Assembly: GCF_014199915.1 (NCBI RefSeq)
Contig: NZ_JACHOO010000009.1
Span: 62,001 to 126,000, forward strand
Origin: Prosthecomicrobium pneumaticum
GTDB lineage: Bacteria > Pseudomonadota > Alphaproteobacteria > Rhizobiales > Kaistiaceae
Length of the DNA stretch: 64,000 nt
Direction: 5' to 3'
A program made the translations under genes and the position numbers. Position 1 is the first letter of the stretch. Each line of letters begins with the position of its first letter. Positions 1-7,915 of this stretch are shown here, piece after piece. The notes below the pieces were generated by a model. That model was not told the origin of the DNA. It was given only the letters and a program-made list of their open reading frames with translations, and searched no databases.

Positions 1-365
1 ACATGTCGGCGATCACCGCGGCGCTCTGCGCCGGACCGGAGGCGCATCCCGATCCGCGCCGCCGCTGGGTCGCCGTCATCGCCTCGGGCAGCAGCTACAT
101 CCTGCTCGGCTTCGCGGCGACCTTCGCGGCGCTCCTCTTCGCGATCGCCCCGCCCGTACTGATCCAGGCGGCGGCCGGCCTCGCCCTCCTCTCCGCCTTC
201 GCGGCCGCGATGGCGGGTGCGCTCGAGAACCCGGCCGACCGCGACGCTGCGCTCGTCACCTTCGTCACCGCCGCTTCCGGGCTCAGCTTCTTCGGCATCG
301 GCTCCGCCTTCTGGGGCCTCGTCGCGGGCGGGCTGATGATGGCGCTCGGCCGGCTGGGGCGATGA
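1..365 (+). CDS. BenE-family transporter, C-terminal part (5' end outside window)
   Basis: The reading frame is open from the left edge and ends in a TGA that overlaps mobA. The translated 120 residues resemble the last third of BenE/YdcO benzoate-proton symporters: a polar stretch rich in Pro, Asp and Arg (GPEAHPDPRRRW), hydrophobic helices at roughly residues 24-48 and 50-70, then a Gly/Phe-rich terminal helix (FFGIGSAFWGLVAGG). Full-length members have about 390 residues, so roughly 270 lie outside the window and the ATG at position 3 is internal. Substrate is inferred from the family only; aromatic acid or purine-like substrates are possible. The ATGA overlap with mobA suggests co-transcription, although no functional link is obvious. 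Confidence 0.7.
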   Translation, partial: MSAITAALCAGPEAHPDPRRRWVAVIASGSSYILLGFAATFAALLFAIAPPVLIQAAAGLALLSAFAAAMAGALENPADRDAALVTFVTAASGLSFFGIGSAFWGLVAGGLMMALGRLGR

Positions 366-949
366 TCGCGGGCATCGTGCTCGCCGGCGGCGAAGGCCGC
401 CGGATCGGCGGCGACAAGCCCTTCGTCGCCCTCGCGGGCCGGCCGCTGCTCGCCCATGTGGTCGAGCGGATCCGGCCGCAGGTCGACCGGCTGGCGCTCG
501 CCGTGCGACAGAGCGACGCCCGCTTCGAGGCTTTCGGTCTGCCGCAGCTCGCCGATCCGGCCGACATGGCGGGGCCGCTCGCCGGCCTCGTCTCCGGCCT
601 CGCCTTCGCCGCCGCTTCCGGCGCGGACTGGCTGCTCACGGTACCGACCGATGCGCCGCTGCTGCCGGCGGATCTGGTCGGCCGGCTTCGCGCGGCGGCC
701 CTCCCGGAGACGGAGGCGGTCGTCGCCCGCTCCGCCGGCGCATCCCACCCGACCGTGGCGCTCTATCGTCCGGCGCTCGGCGGGCGGCTCGCCGCGCATC
801 TCGACGCGACGCCACGCCGTTCGATCATCGGTTTCCTCGAGCGCCTCGTCCTCGGCCATGCCGATTTCGCGGCTTTCCCGGTCGATCCCTTCCTGAACCT
901 CAATACGCCCGACGACCTCGCCGCAGCGCGGAGCGTGCTTTCCTCCTGA
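362..949 (+). CDS. mobA: Molybdenum cofactor guanylyltransferase MobA
   Basis: This 195-residue protein, the usual size for MobA, transfers GMP from GTP to molybdopterin to make the guanine dinucleotide cofactor in the cytoplasm. The N-terminal nucleotide-binding signature is intact (LAGGEGRRIGGDK, residues 7-19). The PTD metal-binding motif is at residues 95-97 and the NTPDDL motif near the C-terminus is at 181-186, as in the family. The start is the ATG of an ATGA overlap with the upstream transporter gene. No mobB or moeA is visible alongside, so its cofactor partners must be elsewhere. The identification is secure from these motifs; other NTP-transferases lack this combination. Confidence 0.93.
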   Translation: MIAGIVLAGGEGRRIGGDKPFVALAGRPLLAHVVERIRPQVDRLALAVRQSDARFEAFGLPQLADPADMAGPLAGLVSGLAFAAASGADWLLTVPTDAPLLPADLVGRLRAAALPETEAVVARSAGASHPTVALYRPALGGRLAAHLDATPRRSIIGFLERLVLGHADFAAFPVDPFLNLNTPDDLAAARSVLSS

Positions 950-1063
950 TCACGGCCGCGACCTCGCAGCAGAGTTGCATCGGACGGGAAATTAATGGGA
1001 AGATGTTGCCGCAGGAGGGGCGGCCGAGAAACGTTCCCCGCCCTTGGGACAGAGGATCATATC

Positions 1064-1831
1064 ATGCGCATCGCGAAGAGCGTGGCGGCGGCGGCCCTGG
1101 CCTTGTTGGCCGCGGGCAGCCTCGCCACCGCACAGGAGAAGACCGTGCGGATCGGCACGGAGGGCGCCTATGCGCCGTTCAACTTCTTCGATTCGAACAA
1201 CGAGCTGCAGGGCTTCGACATCGACATCGCCAAGGCCGTCTGCGAGAAGATGAAGGTGACCTGCACCTTCGTGGCGCAGGATTGGGACGGCATCATCCCG
1301 GCGCTGCAGGCCGGCAAATACGATGCGATCTTCGCCTCGATGTCGATCACCGACGAGCGCAAGCAGGTGATCGACTTCTCCCGCCCCTATTACAACACGC
1401 CGTCCGCCTTCTTCGCGGCGAAGGGCTCGGGCATCACCGATGTCTCGCCGGAAGCCCTTGCCGGCAAGACGCTCGGCGCCCAGTCCTCGACCATCCAGGC
1501 GGGCTATCTCGAAGAAACCTACAAGGGCTTCGACCTCAAGCTCTATCCGACCCAGGAAGAGGTCAATCTCGACCTCACCTCCGGCCGCATCGATGCGCTG
1601 TTCGTCGACAAGCTCGTCGGCATGGACTGGGTGAAGACCGAGGCCGGCGCCTGCTGCGAAGTGGTCGGCAACGACATCCCGATCGGCGGTGGCGTCGGCG
1701 CGGGCGTCCGCAAGGAAGACACCGAGCTGCGCGACGCGATCTCGAAGGCCATCGAAGAGATCAAGGCCGACGGCACCTACGACAAGATCAACGCGAAGTA
1801 TTTCAACTTCTCGATCTGGCCGGCGAACTGA
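1064..1831 (+). CDS. Polar amino-acid ABC transporter, periplasmic binding protein
   Basis: This 255-residue protein has a Sec signal peptide (about residues 1-23, ending in SLATAQ). A family-3 solute-binding fold of the HisJ/ArgT type follows, with the early segment GTEGAYAPFNFFD and the segments GFDIDIAKAV, DWDGIIPALQAGKYDAI and MSITDERKQVIDFSRPYY that line the ligand pocket in this family. It should bind a polar or basic amino acid (lysine/arginine/ornithine/histidine type) in the periplasm and deliver it to the two permeases encoded next. An upstream in-frame start at 995 would add an arginine-rich leader that destroys the signal peptide, so the ATG at 1064 is preferred. Exact substrate cannot be read from sequence. 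Confidence 0.9.
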   Translation: MRIAKSVAAAALALLAAGSLATAQEKTVRIGTEGAYAPFNFFDSNNELQGFDIDIAKAVCEKMKVTCTFVAQDWDGIIPALQAGKYDAIFASMSITDERKQVIDFSRPYYNTPSAFFAAKGSGITDVSPEALAGKTLGAQSSTIQAGYLEETYKGFDLKLYPTQEEVNLDLTSGRIDALFVDKLVGMDWVKTEAGACCEVVGNDIPIGGGVGAGVRKEDTELRDAISKAIEEIKADGTYDKINAKYFNFSIWPAN

Positions 1832-1915
1832 TGCCGGACGAGGCGCCGGGCCGGCCCGGCGCCTCGCGATCGTCCGGTCGCGCCGGCATCGTCGTGTCCT
1901 GGGGGATCGGGCCGC

Positions 1916-2629
1916 GTGGAGTTGCTTAGTCTCTTGCGCTTCGGCCCGGACGGCTGGGGCGACGAACTCGCGGCCGGCGCCTGGCTGACGATCCGGCTCG
2001 CCCTCGCCACCCTGCCCTTCGGCATCGTGCTCGGCTTCTTCGTCGCGCTCGCCAAGCGCAGCGAACGCCCGGCTCTGGTGGTCCTCGGCAACACCTTCAC
2101 CACCGTCTTCCGCGGTCTGCCGGAACTGCTCACCATCTTCCTCGTCTATTTCGGCGGCCAGATCCTGCTGCAGCGCCTGGTCGGCCTCGTCTTCGACGGC
2201 GCGACCGTCGAGGTGAACGGCTTCGTCGCCGGCATGATCGCGCTCGGCCTCGTCTTCGCGGCCTATTCGAGCGAGGTCTTCCTCGGCGCCTTCCGCGGCA
2301 TCGGCCGCGGCCAGTGGGAGGCGGCGGCCGCGCTCGGGCTTCGGCCGATCGCGACGATGCGGCTCGTCATCCTGCCGCAGCTGATCCGCCTCGCTCTGCC
2401 CGGCCTCGCCAATCTCTGGCTGGTGCTCCTCAAGGACACCTCGCTCGTCTCGGTGATCGCGCTGTCCGATCTCCTGCGCCGCACCAACATCGCGGTCGGC
2501 GCGACGAAGGAGCCCTTCTTCTTCTATGCCGTCGCCTGCGGCCTCTATCTCGTCATGTCGATCGTCTCCTCCTTCGGCATCAACGCGGTCGAGCGCTGGG
2601 CCAATCGCGGCGTGCGGGGGCGGGCATGA
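1916..2629 (+). CDS. Amino-acid ABC transporter permease (HisQ-like)
   Basis: This 237-residue inner-membrane permease of the His/Glu/Gln/Arg class has about five hydrophobic segments and the conserved cytoplasmic EAA loop (GQWEAAAALGL, around residue 133) that docks the ATPase. It starts with GTG and lies 84 bp after the binding-protein gene. Its stop overlaps the start of the second permease by four bases (ATGA), so the two subunits are translationally coupled and probably form a heterodimeric channel. The ATP-binding subunit that normally completes the operon is not encoded on either side here, so it must be supplied from another locus. Confidence 0.9.
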   Translation: MELLSLLRFGPDGWGDELAAGAWLTIRLALATLPFGIVLGFFVALAKRSERPALVVLGNTFTTVFRGLPELLTIFLVYFGGQILLQRLVGLVFDGATVEVNGFVAGMIALGLVFAAYSSEVFLGAFRGIGRGQWEAAAALGLRPIATMRLVILPQLIRLALPGLANLWLVLLKDTSLVSVIALSDLLRRTNIAVGATKEPFFFYAVACGLYLVMSIVSSFGINAVERWANRGVRGRA

Positions 2630-3327
2630 GCCTGATCGACCTCGATCTGCTCGCCCGCTACGGCCCGCGCCTGCTGTCCGGGCTGTGGGTGACGCTTCAG
2701 CTCGTCGCCCTCTCGGTGGCGATCGGCGCGCTCCTCGCCTTCCCGCTCGCCTTCGCGCGGAAGAGCCCCATCGCGCCGATCCGCTGGGCGTCGTTCGGCT
2801 ATTCCTATTTCTTCCGCGGCACCCCGCTGCTCGCGCAGACCTTCCTCGTCTATTACGGCGCCGGCCAGTTCCGGCCCGAGCTGCAGGCGGTCGGCCTGTG
2901 GTGGCTGTTCCGCGATGCCTTCTTCTGCTGCGCCCTCACCTTCACGCTCAACACGGCGGCCTATCAGGCGGAGATCCTGCGCGGTGCGCTCGCCGCCGTG
3001 CCGACCGGTCAGGTCGAGGCAGGGATGGCCCTCGGCCTGTCGCGCTGGCGGATCTTCCGCCACATCGTGCTGCCGCAGGCCCTCGTCGTCGCGCTGCGCC
3101 CCTTCGGCAACGAGATCATCCTGATGGTGAAGGGCTCGGCGGTGGCGGCGATCGTCACCGTCTTCGACCTGATGGGCGCGACGCGGCTCGCCTATGCCCG
3201 CTCCTTCGATTTCCAGGTCTATCTCTGGGCCGCCGTTCTCTATCTCGCCGTGGTCGAGACGCTGCGCCGGGTCTGGGACCGGCTGGAACGGCGCATGACG
3301 CGGCATCTTCGCCCGGGCGGCGCCTGA
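2626..3327 (+). CDS. Amino-acid ABC transporter permease (HisM-like)
   Basis: This 233-residue second permease subunit of the polar amino-acid transporter has multiple hydrophobic helices and an EAA-type loop (GQVEAGMALGLSRW, near residue 128). The start at 2626 is fixed by the four-base overlap with the previous permease and by the hydrophobic N-terminus; the frame is also open further upstream but that part shadows the first permease. The last gene of the visible operon should be a HisP/GlnQ ATPase, yet the next gene, after 100 bp, is an unrelated dehydrogenase. Confidence 0.9.
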   Translation: MSLIDLDLLARYGPRLLSGLWVTLQLVALSVAIGALLAFPLAFARKSPIAPIRWASFGYSYFFRGTPLLAQTFLVYYGAGQFRPELQAVGLWWLFRDAFFCCALTFTLNTAAYQAEILRGALAAVPTGQVEAGMALGLSRWRIFRHIVLPQALVVALRPFGNEIILMVKGSAVAAIVTVFDLMGATRLAYARSFDFQVYLWAAVLYLAVVETLRRVWDRLERRMTRHLRPGGA

Positions 3328-3427
3328 CCCTTTCCCCCGGAGCGGTTTTCAAGCCGCGCCGCTCGGCCTAAGAGATCGGCCGGGCCGGCCGCACCGGTGG
3401 CCGCCGCATCCGGAAGGGAGAAGGGTA

Positions 3428-4300
3428 ATGGCGAACGTCGCGTTCATCGGTCTCGGCGTCATGGGCTTTCCGATGGCCCGTCACCTCGTCGAGAAGGGCG
3501 GCCACGCCATCGCGGTCTACAACCGCACCGCCGCCAAGGCCGAAGCCTTCGTCGCCCGGCATGGCGGGCGGGCCGCCGCCACACCGGCCGAGGCCGCGAA
3601 AGGTGCCGACTTCGTCTTCGCCTGCGTCGGCAATGACGACGACCTGCGTCAGGTGACGATCGGCGCCGATGGCGCCTTCTCCGGCATGGAGAAGGGCGCG
3701 GTCTTCATCGACCACACGACGGCCTCGGCGGACGTGGCGCGCGAGCTGGCCGCGGCAGCCGCCGACGCCGGCTTCGCCTTCCTCGATGCGCCGGTCTCGG
3801 GCGGCCAGGCCGGCGCCGAGAACGGCGTGCTCACCGTCATGGTGGGCGGCGAGGAAGCGGCCTTCGACCGGGCGAAGCCGGTGATCGACGCCTTCGCGCG
3901 CATGGTCGTGCTGATCGGCCCGGCCGGCGCCGGGCAGATCGCCAAGATGATGAACCAGATCTGCATCGCCGGCCTCGTCCAGGGCCTCGCCGAATCGATC
4001 CATTTCGGCCAGCGCGCCGGGCTCGACATCGAGACGGTGATCGGCGCGATCTCGAAGGGTGCCGCGCAGAGCTGGCAGATGGAGAACCGCTGGAAGACGA
4101 TGGCGGCCGGCGAGTTCGGCTTCGGCTTCGCGGTCGACTGGATGCGCAAGGATCTCGGCATCTGCCTCGACTTCGCCCGCCGCACCGGCGCCAAGCTGCC
4201 GGTCACCGCGCTGGTCGACCAGTTCTACGCCGACGTCCAGGCGATGGGCGGCAGCCGCTGGGACACGTCGAGCCTGATCGCCCGGCTGGAAACGAAATAG
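3428..4300 (+). CDS. NAD(P)-dependent beta-hydroxyacid dehydrogenase (3-hydroxyisobutyrate dehydrogenase family)
   Basis: This 290-residue cytoplasmic oxidoreductase is typical in length for the family. The Rossmann dinucleotide motif is at the N-terminus (GLGVMGFPMA, residues 8-17), the substrate-binding DAPVSGGQAG motif lies around residue 119, and the catalytic lysine is K173 in GQIAKMMNQ. A strong ribosome-binding site (GGAGAAGGG) precedes the ATG. Family members oxidise 3-hydroxyisobutyrate, tartronate semialdehyde partners or related beta-hydroxyacids, and the sequence does not settle which. No valine-degradation genes are adjacent, so the pathway is open; a glyoxylate or succinic-semialdehyde reductase role is also possible. 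Confidence 0.85.
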   Translation: MANVAFIGLGVMGFPMARHLVEKGGHAIAVYNRTAAKAEAFVARHGGRAAATPAEAAKGADFVFACVGNDDDLRQVTIGADGAFSGMEKGAVFIDHTTASADVARELAAAAADAGFAFLDAPVSGGQAGAENGVLTVMVGGEEAAFDRAKPVIDAFARMVVLIGPAGAGQIAKMMNQICIAGLVQGLAESIHFGQRAGLDIETVIGAISKGAAQSWQMENRWKTMAAGEFGFGFAVDWMRKDLGICLDFARRTGAKLPVTALVDQFYADVQAMGGSRWDTSSLIARLETK

Positions 4301-4457
4301 TCCGCGGCGCGTGCTCACGTCGGAACGGGATCCCCGCTCCCCGGCGTCCTGACGGCTCCGGCTTCTCGCCGGGCCGCCTGGAGGACTCCTGCGCCGGGCG
4401 CCCCCGATCCGCTTCAACCACGAACGCGTCGGACCCGGGCCTGTCGGCTCCGCGGCT

Positions 4458-4865
4458 CTACTGCGCGGTGCCGCGCTGCTCGGCCTCAGCCTTGTCGGCG
4501 GCGTCGGTGAGTGCGCCGGCGATCGCCTTCGCCTGCTCCGGGGTCAGCAGCGCGTTGCCGAGGAGGCCGCCGAGATCGAGGCGGAGAAACACCTTGGTGT
4601 CGCCGCCGGGCGCGCTCGCCTCGCCGATCTCGAAATTGCGGATCTCGACCCGCATCGCCTCGGCGGCCGGGCCGGTACGCGCCTTGCGCGCCAGTTCGCC
4701 GGCAGCCTGCAGACCCCAGACGATCTTGTTGAGCACGCCGGTCTCGGCGATGAAGCGGTTCACCTGGCCGCCCTTCTCGGCGATCTCGAACTGCACGTGG
4801 CGACCGTCGTCGGAGGCGCCGGCGGCGCGCAGGCCGGTGACCTGCTTCCCATAGGCGAGCGTCAT
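4458..4865 (-). CDS. Conserved hypothetical protein, 135 aa
   Basis: I do not recognise a named family. The protein is soluble, acidic and Ala/Gly-rich, with no signal peptide or membrane segment. It begins MTLAYGKQVTGLRAAGASDD, has a beta-rich middle (VEIRNFEIGEA) and ends in a helical segment containing TPEQAKAIAGALTDAADKAE. Upstream within about 30 bp lies the Lrp-type regulator on the same strand, so the two may be co-transcribed. Codon use matches the backbone genes. It is reported as a probable real gene because the frame is full-length, has a normal ATG start and no competing frame. Confidence 0.6.
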   Translation of the reverse strand: MTLAYGKQVTGLRAAGASDDGRHVQFEIAEKGGQVNRFIAETGVLNKIVWGLQAAGELARKARTGPAAEAMRVEIRNFEIGEASAPGGDTKVFLRLDLGGLLGNALLTPEQAKAIAGALTDAADKAEAEQRGTAQ

Positions 4866-4896
4866 GGGTGTCGTTTCCTCGGGCCGGCGGTCCCGC

Positions 4897-5382
4897 TCAG
4901 ACCACCTTGTCCTTCTCGAGCGGAATGTAGGCGAGCGGCAGCTGCGTCGTATACTTGATCTGCTCCATCGCGAAAGCCGACGAGACGTCGGCGATGTCGA
5001 TTTTCGCGATCAGGCGCTTGTAGAAGGCGTCATAGGCCTCGATGTCCGGCACGACGACGCGCAGCAGATAGTCGACCTGGCCGCTCATCCGGTAGAACTC
5101 GACCACCTCGGGGAAATCGCGGATCACCTCGGCGAAGCGCTTCAGCCATTCCTCGTTGTGCTGGCTCGTCGTGATCGAGACGAACACGGTCACCTTGGCG
5201 TTCACCTTCTTGGGGTCGAGCAGCGCCGTGCGGCGCACGATCACACCGTCCTCCTCGAGCTTCTGGATCCGCCGCCAGCACGGCGTGGTCGACAGGCCGA
5301 CCCGCCGCCCGATCTCGGCGACCGGAATGGTGGCGTCCTCCTGAAGGATCTGAAGGATCTTGCGATCGAGCCGGTCGATCAT
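4897..5382 (-). CDS. Lrp/AsnC family transcriptional regulator
   Basis: This 161-residue cytoplasmic DNA-binding protein has an N-terminal winged-helix domain (about residues 1-60: DRKILQILQEDATIPVAEIG, then STTPCWRRIQKLEEDGVI), which matches the Lrp/AsnC recognition helix almost exactly. A C-terminal RAM ligand-binding domain follows (about 65-150; MSGQVDYLLRVVVPDIEAYD). Such regulators sense amino acids and control their transport or metabolism. The ABC transporter and dehydrogenase genes close by are plausible targets but that is inference. The ATG start sits where the conserved DRLDRKIL helix begins. Confidence 0.92.
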   Translation of the reverse strand: MIDRLDRKILQILQEDATIPVAEIGRRVGLSTTPCWRRIQKLEEDGVIVRRTALLDPKKVNAKVTVFVSITTSQHNEEWLKRFAEVIRDFPEVVEFYRMSGQVDYLLRVVVPDIEAYDAFYKRLIAKIDIADVSSAFAMEQIKYTTQLPLAYIPLEKDKVV

Positions 5383-5490
5383 GCGCGCACCCGCCGTCTT
5401 GAGTATCGTGTTCTAAGAACCTCGCCTTCTCAACCCAGTAAGAGAAAAAAATTCTTTCCGCAAGCCCGCTCCTCGGCGCTCGCCCGAGGA

Positions 5491-6516
5491 TTACCCCTTG
5501 GTCGCGACCCCCGCCTGCGCGAACGTCGCCATGCCGGAATGGACCTGCGCCGCCGCCTTGACGAGGCCGGCGGCGAGCGCGGCGCCGGTTCCCTCGCCGA
5601 GCCGCATGCCGAGATCGAGCAGCGGCCGCTTGCCCATCGCGGCGAGCAGCTTCGCATGCGCCGGCTCGGCGGAGAGATGGCCGAACAGGCAGTGATCGAG
5701 CGCCGTCGGTTCGGCCTTGAAGAGCACCGCGGCCGCAGCCGTGACGACATAGCCGTCGAGCACGACCGGGATGCGGCTCATCCGGGCGGCGAGGATCGCG
5801 CCGGCGATCGCGGCGAGCTCGCGCCCGCCCAGCCGGCGCAGCACTTCGAGCGGATCGCCGAGGTGGCCGGCATGGCGGGCGAGCGCGGCATCGACCGCCG
5901 CGGCCTTGCGTGCCAGCCCCTCGGCATCGACGCCCGTGCCGGGGCCGACCCAATCGGCGCCCGTGCCGCCGAAAAGGCCGGCGGCGACCGCGGCCGCCAC
6001 CGTCGTATTGCCGATCCCCATCTCGCCGAGCGCGAGCAGATCGATGCCGCCCGCCGTCGCCTCCATGCCGAAAGCGATGGTCGCGGCGCAGCCCGCCTCG
6101 TCGAGCGCCGGCTCGATCGTGATGTCGCCGGTCGGATGGTCGAGGGCGAGATCGAACACCTTGAGGCCGAGATCATAGGCGATGCAGATCTGGTTGATCG
6201 CCGCGCCGCCGGCGGCGAAATTCTCCACCATCTGCCGCGTCACGGCGACCGGGAAGGCCGAGACGCCGCGCGCCGCGACGCCGTGATTGCCGGCGAAGAT
6301 CGCGACCAGCGGCCGGGTCACCGCCGGGCGCGGCCGGCCCTGCCATGCGGCGAGCCAGGCGGCGATCTCCTCCAGCCGGCCGAGCGAGCCGGGCGGCTTG
6401 GTGAGCTCCGCATCGCGCGCCGCGACCGCGGCCACGGCCGCCGCGTCGGGCCCCGGCATCTCCTCGATCAGCGCACGGATGTCGTCGAAGGGAAGACCGG
6501 AGAGCGAGCGGGCCAT
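5491..6516 (-). CDS. cobT: Nicotinate-nucleotide--dimethylbenzimidazole phosphoribosyltransferase CobT
   Basis: This 341-residue enzyme makes alpha-ribazole phosphate from nicotinate mononucleotide and dimethylbenzimidazole, the lower-ligand branch of cobalamin assembly. Family motifs are intact: KPPGSLGRLE (residues 40-49), FAGNHGV (74-80) and GEMGIGNTT (164-172), followed by the GTG-rich loop that binds the base. It is divergent from cobS across a 120-bp gap, so the two final steps of the nucleotide loop pathway sit back to back. The gap is too short for a typical cobalamin riboswitch and I see no B12-box-like structure in it. Confidence 0.95.
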   Translation of the reverse strand: MARSLSGLPFDDIRALIEEMPGPDAAAVAAVAARDAELTKPPGSLGRLEEIAAWLAAWQGRPRPAVTRPLVAIFAGNHGVAARGVSAFPVAVTRQMVENFAAGGAAINQICIAYDLGLKVFDLALDHPTGDITIEPALDEAGCAATIAFGMEATAGGIDLLALGEMGIGNTTVAAAVAAGLFGGTGADWVGPGTGVDAEGLARKAAAVDAALARHAGHLGDPLEVLRRLGGRELAAIAGAILAARMSRIPVVLDGYVVTAAAAVLFKAEPTALDHCLFGHLSAEPAHAKLLAAMGKRPLLDLGMRLGEGTGAALAAGLVKAAAQVHSGMATFAQAGVATKG

Positions 6517-6636
6517 GATGCACCTCGGATTGCCGCGCCGGCCGGCGGGCTTCCGGCGGGGGCGCCGGGCGTTCTATAAGCGAACGGTGCGCTGCGGCAA
6601 GCGCGCCCGATTCCGCTCCGGAGGGATGATCCGACC

Positions 6637-7434
6637 ATGACCGACCGCTTCCTCGACGACCGCGCCGATCTGATCGCGGAGCTGAAGGCGGCGCTCGGCT
6701 TTCTCACCCGCGTGCCGCCGCGCTGGTTCGGCTTCACGGGCGAGCCCGCCGTCCCGGTCAGCAGCGCGGCGCGCGCCTTCCCGGCGGCGGGCGCGCTGAT
6801 CGGCCTCGCCGGCGCCCTCGTCTACGCACTCGCCGCGGTGCTGACCTTGCCGCCGCTCGTCGCCGCCGGCGCGGCGATCGCGGTCGCGGCCGCGCTCACC
6901 GGCGCGCTGCACGAGGACGGCCTCGCCGATACGGCGGACGGCTTCGGCGGCGGCACGACGGCCGAGGCGAAGCTCGCCATCATGCGGGACAGCCGCATCG
7001 GCACCTATGGCGCCACGGCGCTGATGCTCGCGATCCTGTTGCGCGCCGGGCTGATCGCCGGCCTCGGCGCCGACAGCGCGCTCTCCGTCGTCTTCGCGCT
7101 CGTCGCGGCAGAGGCCGTTTCGCGCGGCGCGATGGTCGCCGTTTGGCAGGCGCTGCCGGCTGCCCGGCCCGGGCTTTCGACCACGGCCGGCGAGCCCGAC
7201 GAGACGGCGCGGAACGGGGCCCTCGTGCTCGCAAGCGGGATCGGCTTCGCCTTCGGCACCTTCGCCGTCGGCCCGATCGGCGCGCTGGTCGGACTGTTGG
7301 GCGTCGTGCTCGCCATGCTCGGCTTCGCCCGGCTCGCCGAAGCGCAGATCGGCGGCCGCACCGGGGACACGCTCGGCGCCGCGCAGCAGATCGCGCTCAT
7401 CGTCTTCCTCACCCTCCTCCTCGCCTTCGACTGA
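6637..7434 (+). CDS. cobS: Adenosylcobinamide-GDP ribazoletransferase (cobalamin synthase) CobS
   Basis: This 265-residue polytopic inner-membrane enzyme joins adenosylcobinamide-GDP to alpha-ribazole to complete adenosylcobalamin. The metal-binding HEDGLADTADG signature is at residues 92-102, followed by hydrophobic helices to the C-terminus. A good Shine-Dalgarno (CCGGAGGGATG) precedes the ATG. Its stop overlaps the start of the small DUF1289 gene by one base, so translation is probably coupled. The divergent neighbour cobT supplies its substrate. Confidence 0.95.
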   Translation: MTDRFLDDRADLIAELKAALGFLTRVPPRWFGFTGEPAVPVSSAARAFPAAGALIGLAGALVYALAAVLTLPPLVAAGAAIAVAAALTGALHEDGLADTADGFGGGTTAEAKLAIMRDSRIGTYGATALMLAILLRAGLIAGLGADSALSVVFALVAAEAVSRGAMVAVWQALPAARPGLSTTAGEPDETARNGALVLASGIGFAFGTFAVGPIGALVGLLGVVLAMLGFARLAEAQIGGRTGDTLGAAQQIALIVFLTLLLAFD

Positions 7435-7607
7435 TGGTCGCGAGCCCCTGCATCCGCCTTTGCGCGCTCGACCGCGCGACCGGCCTTTGCGCCGGCTGCG
7501 GCCGCACGATCGAGGAGATCGCCGGATGGAGCCGGATGAGCGACGAGGAACGCCGCATGGTGATCGCCCGCCTCGCCGAGCGGACCGCCCCGGCCGGCGC
7601 GGCGTGA
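7434..7607 (+). CDS. DUF1289 domain protein, 57 aa
   Basis: This small cysteine-rich protein has the DUF1289 layout: MVASPCIRLCALD, then GLCAGCGRTIEEIAGW and a MSDEERR helix. The four cysteines C6, C10, C19 and C22 form a CxxxC...CxxC set suited to a metal or iron-sulfur site. The family has no established reaction. The ATG overlaps the cobS stop by one base, which fixes the start. In other proteobacteria such genes often trail metabolic operons, so co-transcription with cobS may be incidental. Confidence 0.85.
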   Translation: MVASPCIRLCALDRATGLCAGCGRTIEEIAGWSRMSDEERRMVIARLAERTAPAGAA

Positions 7608-7759
7608 GCGGCCAGAACGCGGATGGCTAAACTTCTGCGTCGGACTTAAAAACGGAACCGCCTGCACGCGCCGGCCGACCCGATGGGGGCCAGGAGCCGG
7701 TCGTCTTCGCCCGCGACGCCGCGCTCGCCGGCTATGCCGCGGGTGGCGGCGCGAATTGG

Positions 7760-7912
7760 CGATCCGAGCCTGCTCGACGTGCTCGCGCGCGGTGGCGTGC
7801 GCACCCGGTTCGTGCCCGGCGGGGCGACCGACATCACGATCGCGACGCCCGGCGATCTCCGCCTCGCCGAGGCGCAGATCGCGCTCGCCGAGGGTCCGAT
7901 CGGAACGCCTGA
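7760..7912 (+). pseudogene. Remnant of a nucleotidyltransferase C-terminus (IspD-like)
   Basis: Within the 308-bp space between the DUF1289 gene and the TauE-like gene, one frame reads DPSLLDVLARGGVRTRFVPG followed by GATDITIATPGDLRLAEAQI. This closely resembles the C-terminal end of IspD-type cytidylyltransferases (pattern VPGDPxNIKxTTPEDLAxAE). No N-terminal LAAGxGxR part is present upstream: sequence before about 7755 is in another frame or unrelated. I read it as the decayed tail of a deleted gene. Family choice between IspD and other NTP-transferases is uncertain. Confidence 0.45.
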
Positions 7913-7915
7913 CCC

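Noticed and set aside
4864-6579. Long plus-strand open frame over the Lrp and cobT genes
   Set aside because: It is antisense to two well-identified genes and encodes a highly charged, low-complexity protein typical of GC-rich shadow frames.
6517-6636. Cobalamin riboswitch between cobT and cobS
   Set aside because: The 120-bp gap is shorter than a typical B12 riboswitch with its expression platform and I see no B12-box-like sequence.
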